NCBI RefSeq assembly: GCF_002976435.1
Contig: NZ_PUGF01000006.1
Location: 1 to 64,000 of the forward strand
DNA length: 64,000 bases
Reading direction: 5' to 3'
Origin: Solimicrobium silvestre
GTDB lineage: Bacteria; Pseudomonadota; Gammaproteobacteria; Burkholderiales; Burkholderiaceae_D
The notes beneath the pieces were generated by a model. It made no database searches and was not told the origin of the DNA. It was given only the letters and a program-made list of their open reading frames with translations. Below are positions 55,854 to 64,000 of the stretch, piece by piece; positions within the stretch are counted from its first letter, which is position 1; each line of letters begins with the position of its first letter. The position numbers and the translations under genes are program-made.

Positions 55854-56342
55854 ATGAATAAAGATACCTGGTTCTGCGCTGTCATTCCGGCGCCCTTTGG
55901 TGCAGTGGGAATTCGTACTGAAGCGGGTTTATTACGAGAGCTTGAGTATCTTCCGGCTAGCCACGCTCTGCAAGAACCGGCAACAGCATTAACCCAAGAA
56001 GTAACACATCAAATTCAGTGCTATTTTGAAAATCCAGCCTTTCAATTTACCGTCCCATTAGCACCCATTGGCACCGAACATCAGCGCAAAGTATGGCAAG
56101 CTATCTCTCAGATTCCTCTCGGCCAAGTAATTAACTACGGCCAAATTGCCAAACAGATTGCGTCTGCACCGCGCGCGGTTGGGCAAGCCTGTGGAGCAAA
56201 TTGGTACCCAATAATTATTCCCTGCCATCGGGTGACCGCCGCAAAAGGTTTAGGTGGATTTGCCCATCATAGTGAAGTGGCTGGCTTTCACTTAACGGTG
56301 AAACGCTGGTTATTAGCACATGAAGGTGTACATGGTTATTAA
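55854..56342 (+). CDS. ogt: Methylated-DNA-protein-cysteine methyltransferase
   Basis: 162-residue suicide repair protein that removes O6-methyl from guanine. The acceptor Cys is in IIPCHRVTA; KVWQAISQIPLGQVINYGQI and ASAPRAVGQACGANW form the DNA-binding helix and Arg finger. The length is normal for Ogt. It overlaps xerD by 11 bases. Confidence 0.94.
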   Translation: MNKDTWFCAVIPAPFGAVGIRTEAGLLRELEYLPASHALQEPATALTQEVTHQIQCYFENPAFQFTVPLAPIGTEHQRKVWQAISQIPLGQVINYGQIAKQIASAPRAVGQACGANWYPIIIPCHRVTAAKGLGGFAHHSEVAGFHLTVKRWLLAHEGVHGY

Positions 56343-57234
56343 TCCATTAATGCAATCTGAAATTGATGAATTTTGCGACACACTTTGGTTGGAAGACGGC
56401 TTATCAAAAAACACACTGGAAGCCTATCGCCGCGACCTGACTTTATTTGCAAAATGGCGCACATCCAAAGAACATGATTCATTAATCAACGCGAGTGCGG
56501 CTGAGATAAATCAGTACACCAGTTACCTTCATGAAAGCAGCAAAGCAACAACTGCCAACCGCCGCTTAGCCGTTTTTAAACGATTTTACCAACACGCTTT
56601 ACGCCAGCAAAAAATTAAAGCTGATCCTACTTTAAAAATCGCTTCAGCCAAAACACCGACCCGCAATATTCAAACCCTGAGCGAAGCCCAGGTTGAAGCG
56701 TTATTAGCCGCACCAAACCACTCAACAGAACTCGGCCTGCGTGACCGATGCATGTTGGAATTAATGTACGCCAGCGGCCTGCGCGTGACTGAATTAGTTT
56801 TACTGAAAATGCAGGAAGTCAGTTTGAATGACAACGTACTGCGCATCACAGGCAAAGGTGACAAAACCCGTCTGGTTCCATTTGGTGAAATCGCCAGCAG
56901 CTGGATTAGCCGTTATTTAAAAGAAGCTCGCCCGTTAATTATGAAAGGTCAAATTGACGATGCTTTATTCGTCACCGCACGCGGCGGTGCCATGACACGG
57001 CAAATGTTTTGGATAATGATAAAAAAATACAGTCTGCAAGCAGAGATTAACGCCCCACTCTCTCCCCACACGTTAAGACACGCCTTTGCCACTCACCTGA
57101 TTAACCACGGCGCCGATTTGCGTGTAGTGCAGCTACTGCTCGGCCATTCGGATATAACGACGACCCAAATTTATACGCACGTTGCGCGAGAACGGTTGAA
57201 GCGGCTGCATAAGGAACATCATCCTCGCGGGTGA
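56332..57234 (+). CDS. xerD: Tyrosine recombinase XerD
   Basis: 300-residue site-specific recombinase that resolves chromosome dimers at dif with XerC. The N-terminal SAM-like domain (WLEDGLSKNTLEAYRRDL) binds DNA. The catalytic residues are Arg in ASGLRVTELV, Lys in ITGKGDKTRLVP, HTLRHAFATHL, LLGHSDITTTQIYTHV with the nucleophilic Tyr. AAGG lies before the ATG of MVINPLM, which is preferred to an ATG four codons earlier. Confidence 0.95.
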   Translation: MVINPLMQSEIDEFCDTLWLEDGLSKNTLEAYRRDLTLFAKWRTSKEHDSLINASAAEINQYTSYLHESSKATTANRRLAVFKRFYQHALRQQKIKADPTLKIASAKTPTRNIQTLSEAQVEALLAAPNHSTELGLRDRCMLELMYASGLRVTELVLLKMQEVSLNDNVLRITGKGDKTRLVPFGEIASSWISRYLKEARPLIMKGQIDDALFVTARGGAMTRQMFWIMIKKYSLQAEINAPLSPHTLRHAFATHLINHGADLRVVQLLLGHSDITTTQIYTHVARERLKRLHKEHHPRG

Positions 57235-57395
57235 GTTCATTAAAAATCGATGTCTGACCTTCCAAAATAGCAGCAAGATGAGGCTGTTTCAGGTAATCCA
57301 AACAAAGCCCCGTTTTATCTACAGCTAGTTATAATTCTAATTCCTCAACCAATGAGGAAAAATAAGCTAACGTCCAACAACGCAAGGCCACTAAT

Positions 57396-57893
57396 ATGAG
57401 CCACCAAAAACACATCTCCGAAACGCCTGCCACGCAATTTTTACGCAAGTCTGGCATTACGTTTACTGAACATCCCTACACTTACGAAGAACGCGGCGGC
57501 ACCACTGTTTCGGCGCGTGAATTGGGTGTGGATGAACATTGCGTCATTAAAACCCTGGTGATGCAGAATGAGGCGGGGAAGCCGTTGATTGTGCTAATGC
57601 ATGGTGACTGTACAGTTTCCACCAAAAACCTGGCGCGCCAGATTGGCTGCAAGAGTGTCGCGCCGTGTAGTCCCGATATTGCGCAACGTCATAGCGGTTA
57701 TCAGGTAGGCGGCACTTCGCCGTTTGGGACTAAAAAAGCCTTGCCTGTTTATGTGGAAAAAGCTATTTTAGATTTACCAAAAATTTATATAAATGGTGGA
57801 CGGCGTGGTTATTTGGTGGGAATTGCTCCGCAAATTTTGATTGAAACGCTGCAAGCTAAAGCGGTTGAATGCGCGCTCGCACAAGCTAGTTAA
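57396..57893 (+). CDS. ybaK: Cys-tRNA(Pro)/Cys-tRNA(Cys) deacylase YbaK/EbsC
   Basis: 165-residue trans-editing protein that hydrolyses mischarged Cys-tRNA(Pro). TPATQFLRKSGITFTEHPYT, VIKTLVMQ, VSTKNLARQIGCKSV and HSGYQVGGTSPFGTKKALPV are YbaK signatures, with the conserved Lys in VIKTL. The gene stands alone, about 160 bases after xerD. Confidence 0.94.
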   Translation: MSHQKHISETPATQFLRKSGITFTEHPYTYEERGGTTVSARELGVDEHCVIKTLVMQNEAGKPLIVLMHGDCTVSTKNLARQIGCKSVAPCSPDIAQRHSGYQVGGTSPFGTKKALPVYVEKAILDLPKIYINGGRRGYLVGIAPQILIETLQAKAVECALAQAS

Positions 57894-57953
57894 ATGTTTG
57901 ATTTCATTAATCGAGTGCCTGACAATATCATTTCAATTTAGGCGAAATATTTT

Positions 57954-58940
57954 ATGAAAAACCTGCTCGCAGCTCTTCTTTCTCTTCTAGTTTTTAACTC
58001 AGCATCAGCCGCAACAACGGATGAAACTACTTCATCTTTTTCAGCGCCTGCGCATCGGGTTACTTTTGAATTCCACAGCGCATTTTTAATGAATCTGCAT
58101 CACGTTTTGGTTGATGCTGCCGTTCATGATGGCAAGCTTGAGACATTACCTTGGCAAGAAAAACCAAGCGCCGCTGAGTGGCAAACTTTGCAGAACGCAG
58201 TAACTTTTTATCGGGATAATTACGCAAAGCGCAGCCTGTTATTTGATAAAACCATGACCGACATTAAAGTAGCATTAAGCGTGGACGATACGCGCCGCGA
58301 TGCAACTGGTTTAAATTTACCTCCCGACCTGATCGCTGTACTGAACAGTGTTGCGCCAATCTATGCGCGCGGTCTGTGGTCAATTCAAGACCGCAGCAAC
58401 CAGCTATGGATACAACAGGCTAAATCGCTTGATGCGTTGTATGGCGCCGAAGTGCAAGCTGGGATTGAGCATTACCTGCAACATGGCTTCCCGCTCACAC
58501 CAGTACGCGATGACGTGGTAGTGGAAACCGGGGATAGAAGAGGCGCCTATACCGATGAGCAAACGGTACTGCCAAGTGGCCGGGCTGACTATTCTGGGCT
58601 GGCAACGCTGGAAATGCTGTACCACGAAGCGTCGCATATTAATGTGACCGATACATTGAGTGATGCAATTGACGCTAGGTTAAAGGCGACTGATCGATCA
58701 GATAAATTCCAGTTATGGCATGCGGTGCAGTTTTATACGGTTGGTAAAGTGGTTCAGGACGTGTACAAGCAACGAGCTAATCTTGATTACCGGCCTTATG
58801 CGGATAAAAACGGGGTATATCAGCGCGGCTGGTCTATTTTCGTGCCATCGCTGAATGATATTTGGCTGCCTTATATGAACGGAAAATCAACACTGCAAGA
58901 AGCCGTTACGGCGATGGTGGACAAACTTCCGGCTACTTAA
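57954..58940 (+). CDS. Secreted protein with HExxH motif, putative metallopeptidase
   Basis: 328 residues with a Sec signal (NLLAALLSLLVFNSASAA). Near the middle, LEMLYHEASHINVTDTLSD contains H224-E225-A-S-H228, the zinc-binding HExxH of zincin metallopeptidases, in a predicted helix; the third ligand was not identified. WHAVQFYTVGKVVQDVYK follows. The rest is helical with no domain I recognise. It may be a periplasmic metallopeptidase or an inactive relative; function unknown. Confidence 0.7.
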   Translation: MKNLLAALLSLLVFNSASAATTDETTSSFSAPAHRVTFEFHSAFLMNLHHVLVDAAVHDGKLETLPWQEKPSAAEWQTLQNAVTFYRDNYAKRSLLFDKTMTDIKVALSVDDTRRDATGLNLPPDLIAVLNSVAPIYARGLWSIQDRSNQLWIQQAKSLDALYGAEVQAGIEHYLQHGFPLTPVRDDVVVETGDRRGAYTDEQTVLPSGRADYSGLATLEMLYHEASHINVTDTLSDAIDARLKATDRSDKFQLWHAVQFYTVGKVVQDVYKQRANLDYRPYADKNGVYQRGWSIFVPSLNDIWLPYMNGKSTLQEAVTAMVDKLPAT

Positions 58941-59107
58941 GTTGACGCATTTGATCAGATTAAACCCCATACTCCCAAGGCTTCTTGAAAAGAAGCTGTC
59001 TTGCACTACACTAAATTGAGCAGATAATCTGCTGCTGGTCGCTTGGTCTTTGCTACGTCAGATCAAGCGCTTAAGTGTTTAACTTCCCATTTAGCAAAGG
59101 TTGGACT

Positions 59108-60475
59108 GTGAGTATGCCAATGCACGCGATCGCCGATGAGATTCCCGATAAGTTTATTGCCAAGTGGCAAAATACGACCAACGTCATGGCCGATATTTTT
59201 GATGTGCCCGCTGGCTTAATTATGCGTGTCCTGCCGGAGCAAATTGAAGTTCTGGTGTCTAGCCATACCGCTAAAAATCCCTATGAAGCGAAGGAAAAGG
59301 CAAACCTGCATACCGGCTTGTACTGTGAAACCGTGATGGCTAGTCGCACGATCTTGCAAGTGCCAAATGCACTGCTGGATGAACATTGGAACCACAATCC
59401 AGATGTTGCGCTGAACATGATTTCCTACCTTGGGGTTCCGCTGATGCTACCTAACGAGGAAGTATTCGGGACGATCTGTGTGTTAGACAACAAAACGCGC
59501 TCGTATCAAACCAAATATATAGATTTGCTGTGGGAAATTAAAAAAAGCATTGAGGCCGATTTTAAGATCATTGAACAGCAAGCGAAACTTCAAGCTAGTT
59601 ACGCTGAAGTGCTGCAAGCCATTGAAAGCCAAAAAAGAGATGCCGTAAAACTGGAGCAGGCGAATACAGAGTTAAGCATTGCGCTCGCCTCATTGACAAA
59701 AATGCAGTGCGAACTGGTGCGAGCAGAAACGATGGCGGCCTTGGGTTCGTTAGTAGCAGGCGTTTCCCACGAACTCAACACACCGCTTGGCAATAGCATG
59801 ATGGCCGCGAGTTCGTTGCAATATCAAGTTGCGACATTGGCGGCTGAACTACCCAAAGGCATCACGCGCGGACGTATTAACGAATTCGTTGCCACATTGG
59901 GCGAGGCCGCAGATATTTTGATGCGTAGCTTGAGCCGTACTGCAGACATGGTGAGCAGTTTCAAGCAGGTCGCTGTAGATCAAACCAGCTTGAATCACCG
60001 CAGCTTTTCCTTAAAGGCGACCATCGCTGACATCCTGATGACATTGACTTCACCTATCAGCGAGAGTCAAGTCGTGGTCGAAAGTGATATTCCTGCCATG
60101 ATCACGATGGATAGCTACCCGGGCCCGCTTTGCCAGATATTGAGCATTCTGATCAGTAATTCAATTATGCATGCGTTCGTTGGTCGCACTCACGGCAAAA
60201 TCACGGTCAGCGCTGAGTTGCAGGAAGATGACATGGTTCGCTTAATTATCTGCGACGACGGAATTGGTATACCTAAAGCCAATTTAGCACGTGTATTTGA
60301 TCCTTTTTTTACTACCGCAATGGGGCACGGCGGTAGCGGGCTGGGATTACACATCGCGTATAACCTTGCTCATTCCGCTCTGCGCGGCACTATCGTCGTT
60401 GAAAGCTTGCCAGATCAAGGAGCGCGTTTCACACTTACCCTGCCTAGAGTTGCTCCTGTTACAGAGCTTAAATAG
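59108..60475 (+). CDS. Soluble GAF-domain sensor histidine kinase
   Basis: 455 residues without membrane helices, so a cytoplasmic sensor. Residues ~15-165 look like a GAF domain (TGLYCETVMASRTILQVP, YLGVPLMLPNEEVFGTICVL). A coiled coil leads to a HisKA-like segment with His221 in GSLVAGVSHELNTPLGNSMM and a HATPase with CDDGIGIPKANLARVFDPFF and GSGLGLHIAYNLAH. GTG is preferred as start because AAAGG precedes it; an earlier frame start adds 11 residues. No response regulator gene is adjacent. Confidence 0.88.
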   Translation: MSMPMHAIADEIPDKFIAKWQNTTNVMADIFDVPAGLIMRVLPEQIEVLVSSHTAKNPYEAKEKANLHTGLYCETVMASRTILQVPNALLDEHWNHNPDVALNMISYLGVPLMLPNEEVFGTICVLDNKTRSYQTKYIDLLWEIKKSIEADFKIIEQQAKLQASYAEVLQAIESQKRDAVKLEQANTELSIALASLTKMQCELVRAETMAALGSLVAGVSHELNTPLGNSMMAASSLQYQVATLAAELPKGITRGRINEFVATLGEAADILMRSLSRTADMVSSFKQVAVDQTSLNHRSFSLKATIADILMTLTSPISESQVVVESDIPAMITMDSYPGPLCQILSILISNSIMHAFVGRTHGKITVSAELQEDDMVRLIICDDGIGIPKANLARVFDPFFTTAMGHGGSGLGLHIAYNLAHSALRGTIVVESLPDQGARFTLTLPRVAPVTELK

Positions 60476-60613
60476 GTTTCAAACTCCTGCATCGGAGATT
60501 AGCCAGCATTCACACCCCACCCATGCCATGTGACAAGTGTCGCAAATAATTCTTGACGCAATGTGACTTATGTCACACAATCGCTTCATTGGTCACAAAC
60601 CGGAGCTGATTTG

Positions 60614-60988
60614 ATGTCTATTCCATCCATTACCGAACTGAGTCTGCTAAAAGCGCTGTGGAAGCAGCAGCCGCTCAGCGCTCGCGAAATTCACGAAAGC
60701 GTTGTTGAGGAACTGAACTGGTCGTTTTCATCTACCCGCAAAACACTTGAACGCATGCTGGAAAAGCAGATGGTTAGCCAGCAAACCCTGCACGGGGTTT
60801 TGGTCTATCAGCCGAGCCTGGACAAAGTCAACACACTAGCCGCCTTCGCACATGATTTCGGTCGACGCGTGATGGAGATGGATGCGCCGTTACCCGTCAA
60901 TATGTTCACTGGCAGTAAACTGGTCGATCAGCGCGAGTTAGCTGAACTGGAACAATTGTTGCGTGACTGGCCGACAGATCAGGAGTAA
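60614..60988 (+). CDS. BlaI/MecI/CopY family transcriptional repressor
   Basis: 124 residues. The winged HTH (ITELSLLKALWKQQPLSARE, then TRKTLERMLEKQMVSQQ) matches BlaI/MecI. In such systems the repressor is inactivated when its partner, an M56 membrane peptidase, is activated. The partner gene follows after two bases. GGAG precedes the ATG of MSIPSI. Target genes probably include this pair and perhaps the TonB receptor gene downstream. Confidence 0.9.
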   Translation: MSIPSITELSLLKALWKQQPLSAREIHESVVEELNWSFSSTRKTLERMLEKQMVSQQTLHGVLVYQPSLDKVNTLAAFAHDFGRRVMEMDAPLPVNMFTGSKLVDQRELAELEQLLRDWPTDQE

Positions 60989-60990
60989 TC

Positions 60991-62589
60991 ATGAACGAGA
61001 TCATCACTAATTTTTCTTTGTTATTCCTGCAAGCCAGCATCAGTTGCACGGTCGTCGCATTGATTGTGTGGGGCGTGTTAGCACTCGCTGTGCGAATATG
61101 GCCGGGCTTGTCGATTCAACGTTCGGTATGGTTGCTGGCGCAAGTGGCAATTGGCGTTGCCTTCTTGTTGGTTTGGGTACCGCAAACTGCGCATCTGAGC
61201 ATCCTCCCTACCTTTACTATTGCGGCAACCAGCAAACACGACATGCCAACACATATCGATATGGCGCGTCCAATTGTGGAGCAAACAAAATTAACAGATC
61301 CAGCAAGCGACGAGGAAGTTGGTACTTTTAACGTGACTCACCTTGCATGGATTTGGTTGGCAGTGTACAGCGCAGGATTAGCGCTCAACCTAACGCGCTG
61401 GTTGCTGGCAAAACGTAAGCTACAGGCTTTGCTTACGACTTCTGAAGTGCTAACTGGTGAGGCGTTGCGTACACATCCGGCGCTAAACGAATTACCTGAA
61501 TATGCACTAAACCGCGTGCAAATAATGGAGACCAGTGCGGCAGTGTCACCGATGTTAGTCGGGGTTGGGCTCAACAAGACGACGCGCTTGTTGCTGCCGC
61601 AGCACTTGCGTAGTTTTAACACTGAACAACAACGCTTAATTGTCGCCCACGAGCTAACTCACTGGCGCCGGCATGATCTGCTATTCCTACATCTGAGCAC
61701 ACTATTGCAAACTCTATTCTGGTTCAATCCAATATTGCGCAGCCTCGGTAAGCGACTGAATTGGGCGCAGGAATTAGGCTGCGATCAGCAAGTGTTGACT
61801 GGTCGCTCGCAACAGCAGCGTCAACACTATGCGGCAGCTCTGGTTGGGCAATTAAAAGCGCAGCAAGCCCTGTTCGACACAGCTCTTCCTGCACTGGCAT
61901 TCGGCGCAATGCAAGGCGCCACACTTGCCACCCGCATTAATTTAATCCGACGCAATACCTTGCCAAACTCAAACTGGCTTAGCAAATACACAGTCGCGGC
62001 TGGACTGGCTGGTGTGCTAATTTGCAGCATGTTATTGCAACCGGCTTTTGCCTTGCATGATGAATCCGTTGATCTGTCCACCAGTGTTGTAACGAATCAG
62101 AATGCGCATGCTACTGAATCAACTGCCACGTTACCGCAGTGGAGCAATCCAGTCAGCGACGTACACATTAATGCGTTCTACGGAGTGCAAGGCAAGCTGA
62201 CCCCAAACGGACATCACGGAATTGATTTCTCTGCCAAGCTGGGCACTCCGGTATTAGCAATGGCGGACGGCACGGTTATCGCCTCTACTGAGCAATGGGA
62301 AAACGATCCGCATTACGGACGTGGACGTGTCGTGGTGATTCAGCATCCAGATAATTTGCGTTCGCTTTACGCCCATCTGGGCAGCAGCACAGTAAAAGTC
62401 GGCGACGTCATCAAGGCCGGACAAGTGATTGCCTATTCAGGCGCGAGCGGCAAAGTTACCGGTCCGCACTTGCATGTAGAAGCCTGGCAAGGTGAGCAGT
62501 TGATCGACCCGCAGCGCCTGCTGGCAGGATTGGACGAACATGCATCCCAGTCGGCATTGCGGGCACGTAACGCGATCAAAATGAACTAG
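60991..62589 (+). CDS. M56 (BlaR1-like) membrane peptidase fused to an M23 peptidase domain
   Basis: 532 residues. The N-terminal part has three membrane helices (to ~residue 145), then the M56 zinc site HELTH (residues 220-224) in VAHELTHWRRHDLL, LFWFNPILRSLGKRLNWAQE with LGCDQQV, and a fourth helix (~330-350, VAAGLAGVLICSMLLQPAFA). In place of the penicillin-binding domain of BlaR1 comes a periplasmic M23/LytM domain: H408-xxx-D412 in HHGIDFSAKLG and H493-L-H495 in GPHLHVEAW. All zinc ligands of both sites are present, so both may be active. It is coupled to a BlaI-type repressor gene. A peptidoglycan-linked signalling protease or cell-wall remodeller is inferred. Confidence 0.88.
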   Translation: MNEIITNFSLLFLQASISCTVVALIVWGVLALAVRIWPGLSIQRSVWLLAQVAIGVAFLLVWVPQTAHLSILPTFTIAATSKHDMPTHIDMARPIVEQTKLTDPASDEEVGTFNVTHLAWIWLAVYSAGLALNLTRWLLAKRKLQALLTTSEVLTGEALRTHPALNELPEYALNRVQIMETSAAVSPMLVGVGLNKTTRLLLPQHLRSFNTEQQRLIVAHELTHWRRHDLLFLHLSTLLQTLFWFNPILRSLGKRLNWAQELGCDQQVLTGRSQQQRQHYAAALVGQLKAQQALFDTALPALAFGAMQGATLATRINLIRRNTLPNSNWLSKYTVAAGLAGVLICSMLLQPAFALHDESVDLSTSVVTNQNAHATESTATLPQWSNPVSDVHINAFYGVQGKLTPNGHHGIDFSAKLGTPVLAMADGTVIASTEQWENDPHYGRGRVVVIQHPDNLRSLYAHLGSSTVKVGDVIKAGQVIAYSGASGKVTGPHLHVEAWQGEQLIDPQRLLAGLDEHASQSALRARNAIKMN

Positions 62590-62700
62590 CTTCTAACCGC
62601 GGCCGCCGCCGTGCTAACCCCCTATTAATCTTCACGCAAACTGCATCGCGCTGGCCTAGCCAGTGCGGCGTCAGCGTACCCAAATTCGAAAAAAATTAAC

Positions 62701-64000
62701 ATGAAAATACGCTATCCTGCGCTGCTCGCACTGACCAACTTCGTCATGTTATACGGAGCAACTTACGCCAGTGACGATCTGGTCAATATAGTAAATGTGG
62801 AAGCGGCTCACTATGACCAGCGCCATCAAGAAACTGCCAGCATTATTGTAGTGAACCATGATGATTTATTACGCTTTGGCGATACCAGTTTAGCTGATGC
62901 CCTGAAGCGCATTCCCGGCATCAGCATCGGCGGCGCTGGAAGTGGACTCAATGGCGAACGCGCCGGCGAAATTCGCCTGCATGGATTAGGTGGGGGTTAC
63001 ACGCAAATTATGTTGAATGGCGTGGTAGCACCAAATGGCTTTACGCTGGAATCATTGTCACCTGAGTTGATTGAACGTGTTGAAATCATGCCGACAGCGT
63101 CCGCCGAGCTGGGCGCGCAAGGCATCGCGGGTACGATCAACATCATCCTAAGAAAATCCGTAGCCCATCCGCGCCGCGAATTCAAACTAGAGCTGGGCGA
63201 ACAAGATGGCGCACGCAGTTCTCAACTCATGCCCACGCTCAGCGGCGAAGTGGCAGGTACACTTAATAATGTGGACTACGTTGTGGTGGGAACGCTCAGC
63301 CGCACGCGATTAACAACGAGCACAGAGATTGACACCAGTGCAGCGGATGGCTACCCCGCCGCCATCGATACACTGCATCGTTTAACGCAGGAACAAAAAG
63401 ACAGCCGCACCGACAACCTGAATCTGACACCCAGATTCACTTTTCATCTGAGCGACGACGACAGTTTAACTTCACAAAGTTATATCAACGCCAAACATGC
63501 AACGGTTGCACAGACCGACCAAGACACGACTCTGCTTGGCACAACTAGTCAGTACCCAGCCAGCGACAGACAATTCGATTTGGAATCAACCGTTCTACGC
63601 AGCGATCTTAACTGGACTCACACCTTCGATGAAGATACGCGCTTCACACTGAAAGCCGGTGCCAGCGATAGTTTCCGCCATTCCGACTTCCGCTTCTTTG
63701 GCACAGATGGCAGCGCCGATGGTAGCGGCTTACATCTGGTACAAGCGGGTATTAACGAATATGGAATTACTCTGGCCGGGAATCTCAACTTTTCACTTAC
63801 GCCAACCCACGCAATAACGCTAGGTTGGGACGGCGCGCAAACACGACGCAGTGAAAGCCGGATGGAGCAGGATTATGTTCCTGCCACGCTGCAGAACCCG
63901 CCTGCCGCCACACAAAATGATCGCTACGACGGTACCATAACGCGGGGCGCTTTGTTTGTGCAGGACGACTGGGACATCAGCGCAGCTTGGTCATTGTCCG
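62701..64000 (+). CDS. TonB-dependent outer-membrane receptor (5' part)
   Basis: The first 433 codons are open to the window end. A Sec signal (LALTNFVMLYGATYAS) is followed by a plug domain: IVVNHDDLLRFGDTSLADAL, KRIPGISIGGAG, GEIRLHGLGGGYTQIMLNG and ERVEIMPTASAELGAQGIAG with TINIIL. Beta-barrel strands follow (TPRFTFHLSDD-like segments). The substrate is unknown; there is no obvious siderophore or B12 marker. It follows the BlaI/M56-M23 pair by 111 bases and may be controlled by it. The gene is cut by the window edge. Confidence 0.9.
   Translation, partial: MKIRYPALLALTNFVMLYGATYASDDLVNIVNVEAAHYDQRHQETASIIVVNHDDLLRFGDTSLADALKRIPGISIGGAGSGLNGERAGEIRLHGLGGGYTQIMLNGVVAPNGFTLESLSPELIERVEIMPTASAELGAQGIAGTINIILRKSVAHPRREFKLELGEQDGARSSQLMPTLSGEVAGTLNNVDYVVVGTLSRTRLTTSTEIDTSAADGYPAAIDTLHRLTQEQKDSRTDNLNLTPRFTFHLSDDDSLTSQSYINAKHATVAQTDQDTTLLGTTSQYPASDRQFDLESTVLRSDLNWTHTFDEDTRFTLKAGASDSFRHSDFRFFGTDGSADGSGLHLVQAGINEYGITLAGNLNFSLTPTHAITLGWDGAQTRRSESRMEQDYVPATLQNPPAATQNDRYDGTITRGALFVQDDWDISAAWSLS

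Noticed and set aside
55682-55885. 67-codon minus-strand frame over the small-RNA region
   Set aside because: It runs through the terminator and the ogt start, and has no ribosome binding site or family features.

Overview
The window looks like a chromosome segment of a betaproteobacterium of the order Burkholderiales, most likely an Oxalobacteraceae member of the Undibacterium/Herminiimonas type. This is inferred from conserved gene orders: fmdB - DUF502 - aspS - nudB - endonuclease/exonuclease/phosphatase - clsB, then miaA - mutL ... amiC - tsaE // queG, and ogt - xerD - ybaK. No rRNA, tRNA or CRISPR array was found.

Region 1 (1-28.7 kb) is an AT-rich cell-surface polysaccharide locus of the ABC-transporter-dependent type (wzm/wzt present, no wzx/wzy seen). 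A long minus-strand run starts at rfbB (18363) and goes rfbB-rfbD-rfbA-rfbC (dTDP-L-rhamnose), wzm, wzt, a sulfotransferase carrying a long repeat-built coiled coil, a VioA-like aminotransferase, a PglD/VioB-like acyltransferase, four family-2 glycosyltransferases and an epimerase/dehydratase. A small lipoprotein gene sits inside it in the opposite direction. On the plus strand follow cysC (APS kinase, making the sulfate donor PAPS), an IS110-family (IS1111-type) insertion sequence, and a cassette: GT-C membrane glycosyltransferase, WbqC-like protein, polyprenyl-phosphate-type glycosyltransferase, methyltransferase, sugar acyltransferase, beta-propeller glycosidase-like protein, SMR/EamA-like small transporter and a WecE/RffA aminotransferase. 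The parts suggest a sulfated glycan exported by Wzm/Wzt, whose end may be capped by the coiled-coil sulfotransferase, and decorated in the periplasm by an Arn/Gtr-like three-component system.

Region 2 (28.7-35.7 kb) holds two small secreted proteins of unknown function and the housekeeping block fmdB to clsB. Region 3 (35.8-43 kb) is a fatty-acid beta-oxidation operon (TetR regulator, acyl-CoA dehydrogenase, hydroxyacyl-CoA dehydrogenase/enoyl-CoA hydratase fusion, thiolase, enoyl-CoA hydratase) with a palindrome over its promoter that may be the TetR operator. Region 4 (43.2-51.8 kb) is miaA-mutL, dedA, a poly-glutamine lipoprotein, a GFA-family protein, amiC, tsaE and queG.

Region 5 (51.8-64 kb) has a DctB/DctR-like two-component system beside an orphan TRAP binding protein, a candidate small RNA with its own promoter and terminator, ogt, xerD, ybaK, a secreted protein with an HExxH motif, a soluble GAF-histidine kinase, a BlaI-type repressor, an unusual M56-M23 peptidase fusion, and the start of a TonB-dependent receptor that runs off the window.

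The most interesting items are the sulfotransferase/coiled-coil protein next to Wzm/Wzt as a possible new kind of O-chain terminator and length ruler, the Arn-like decoration cassette, the M56-M23 fusion, and the likely bridge-RNA region of the IS1111-type element.
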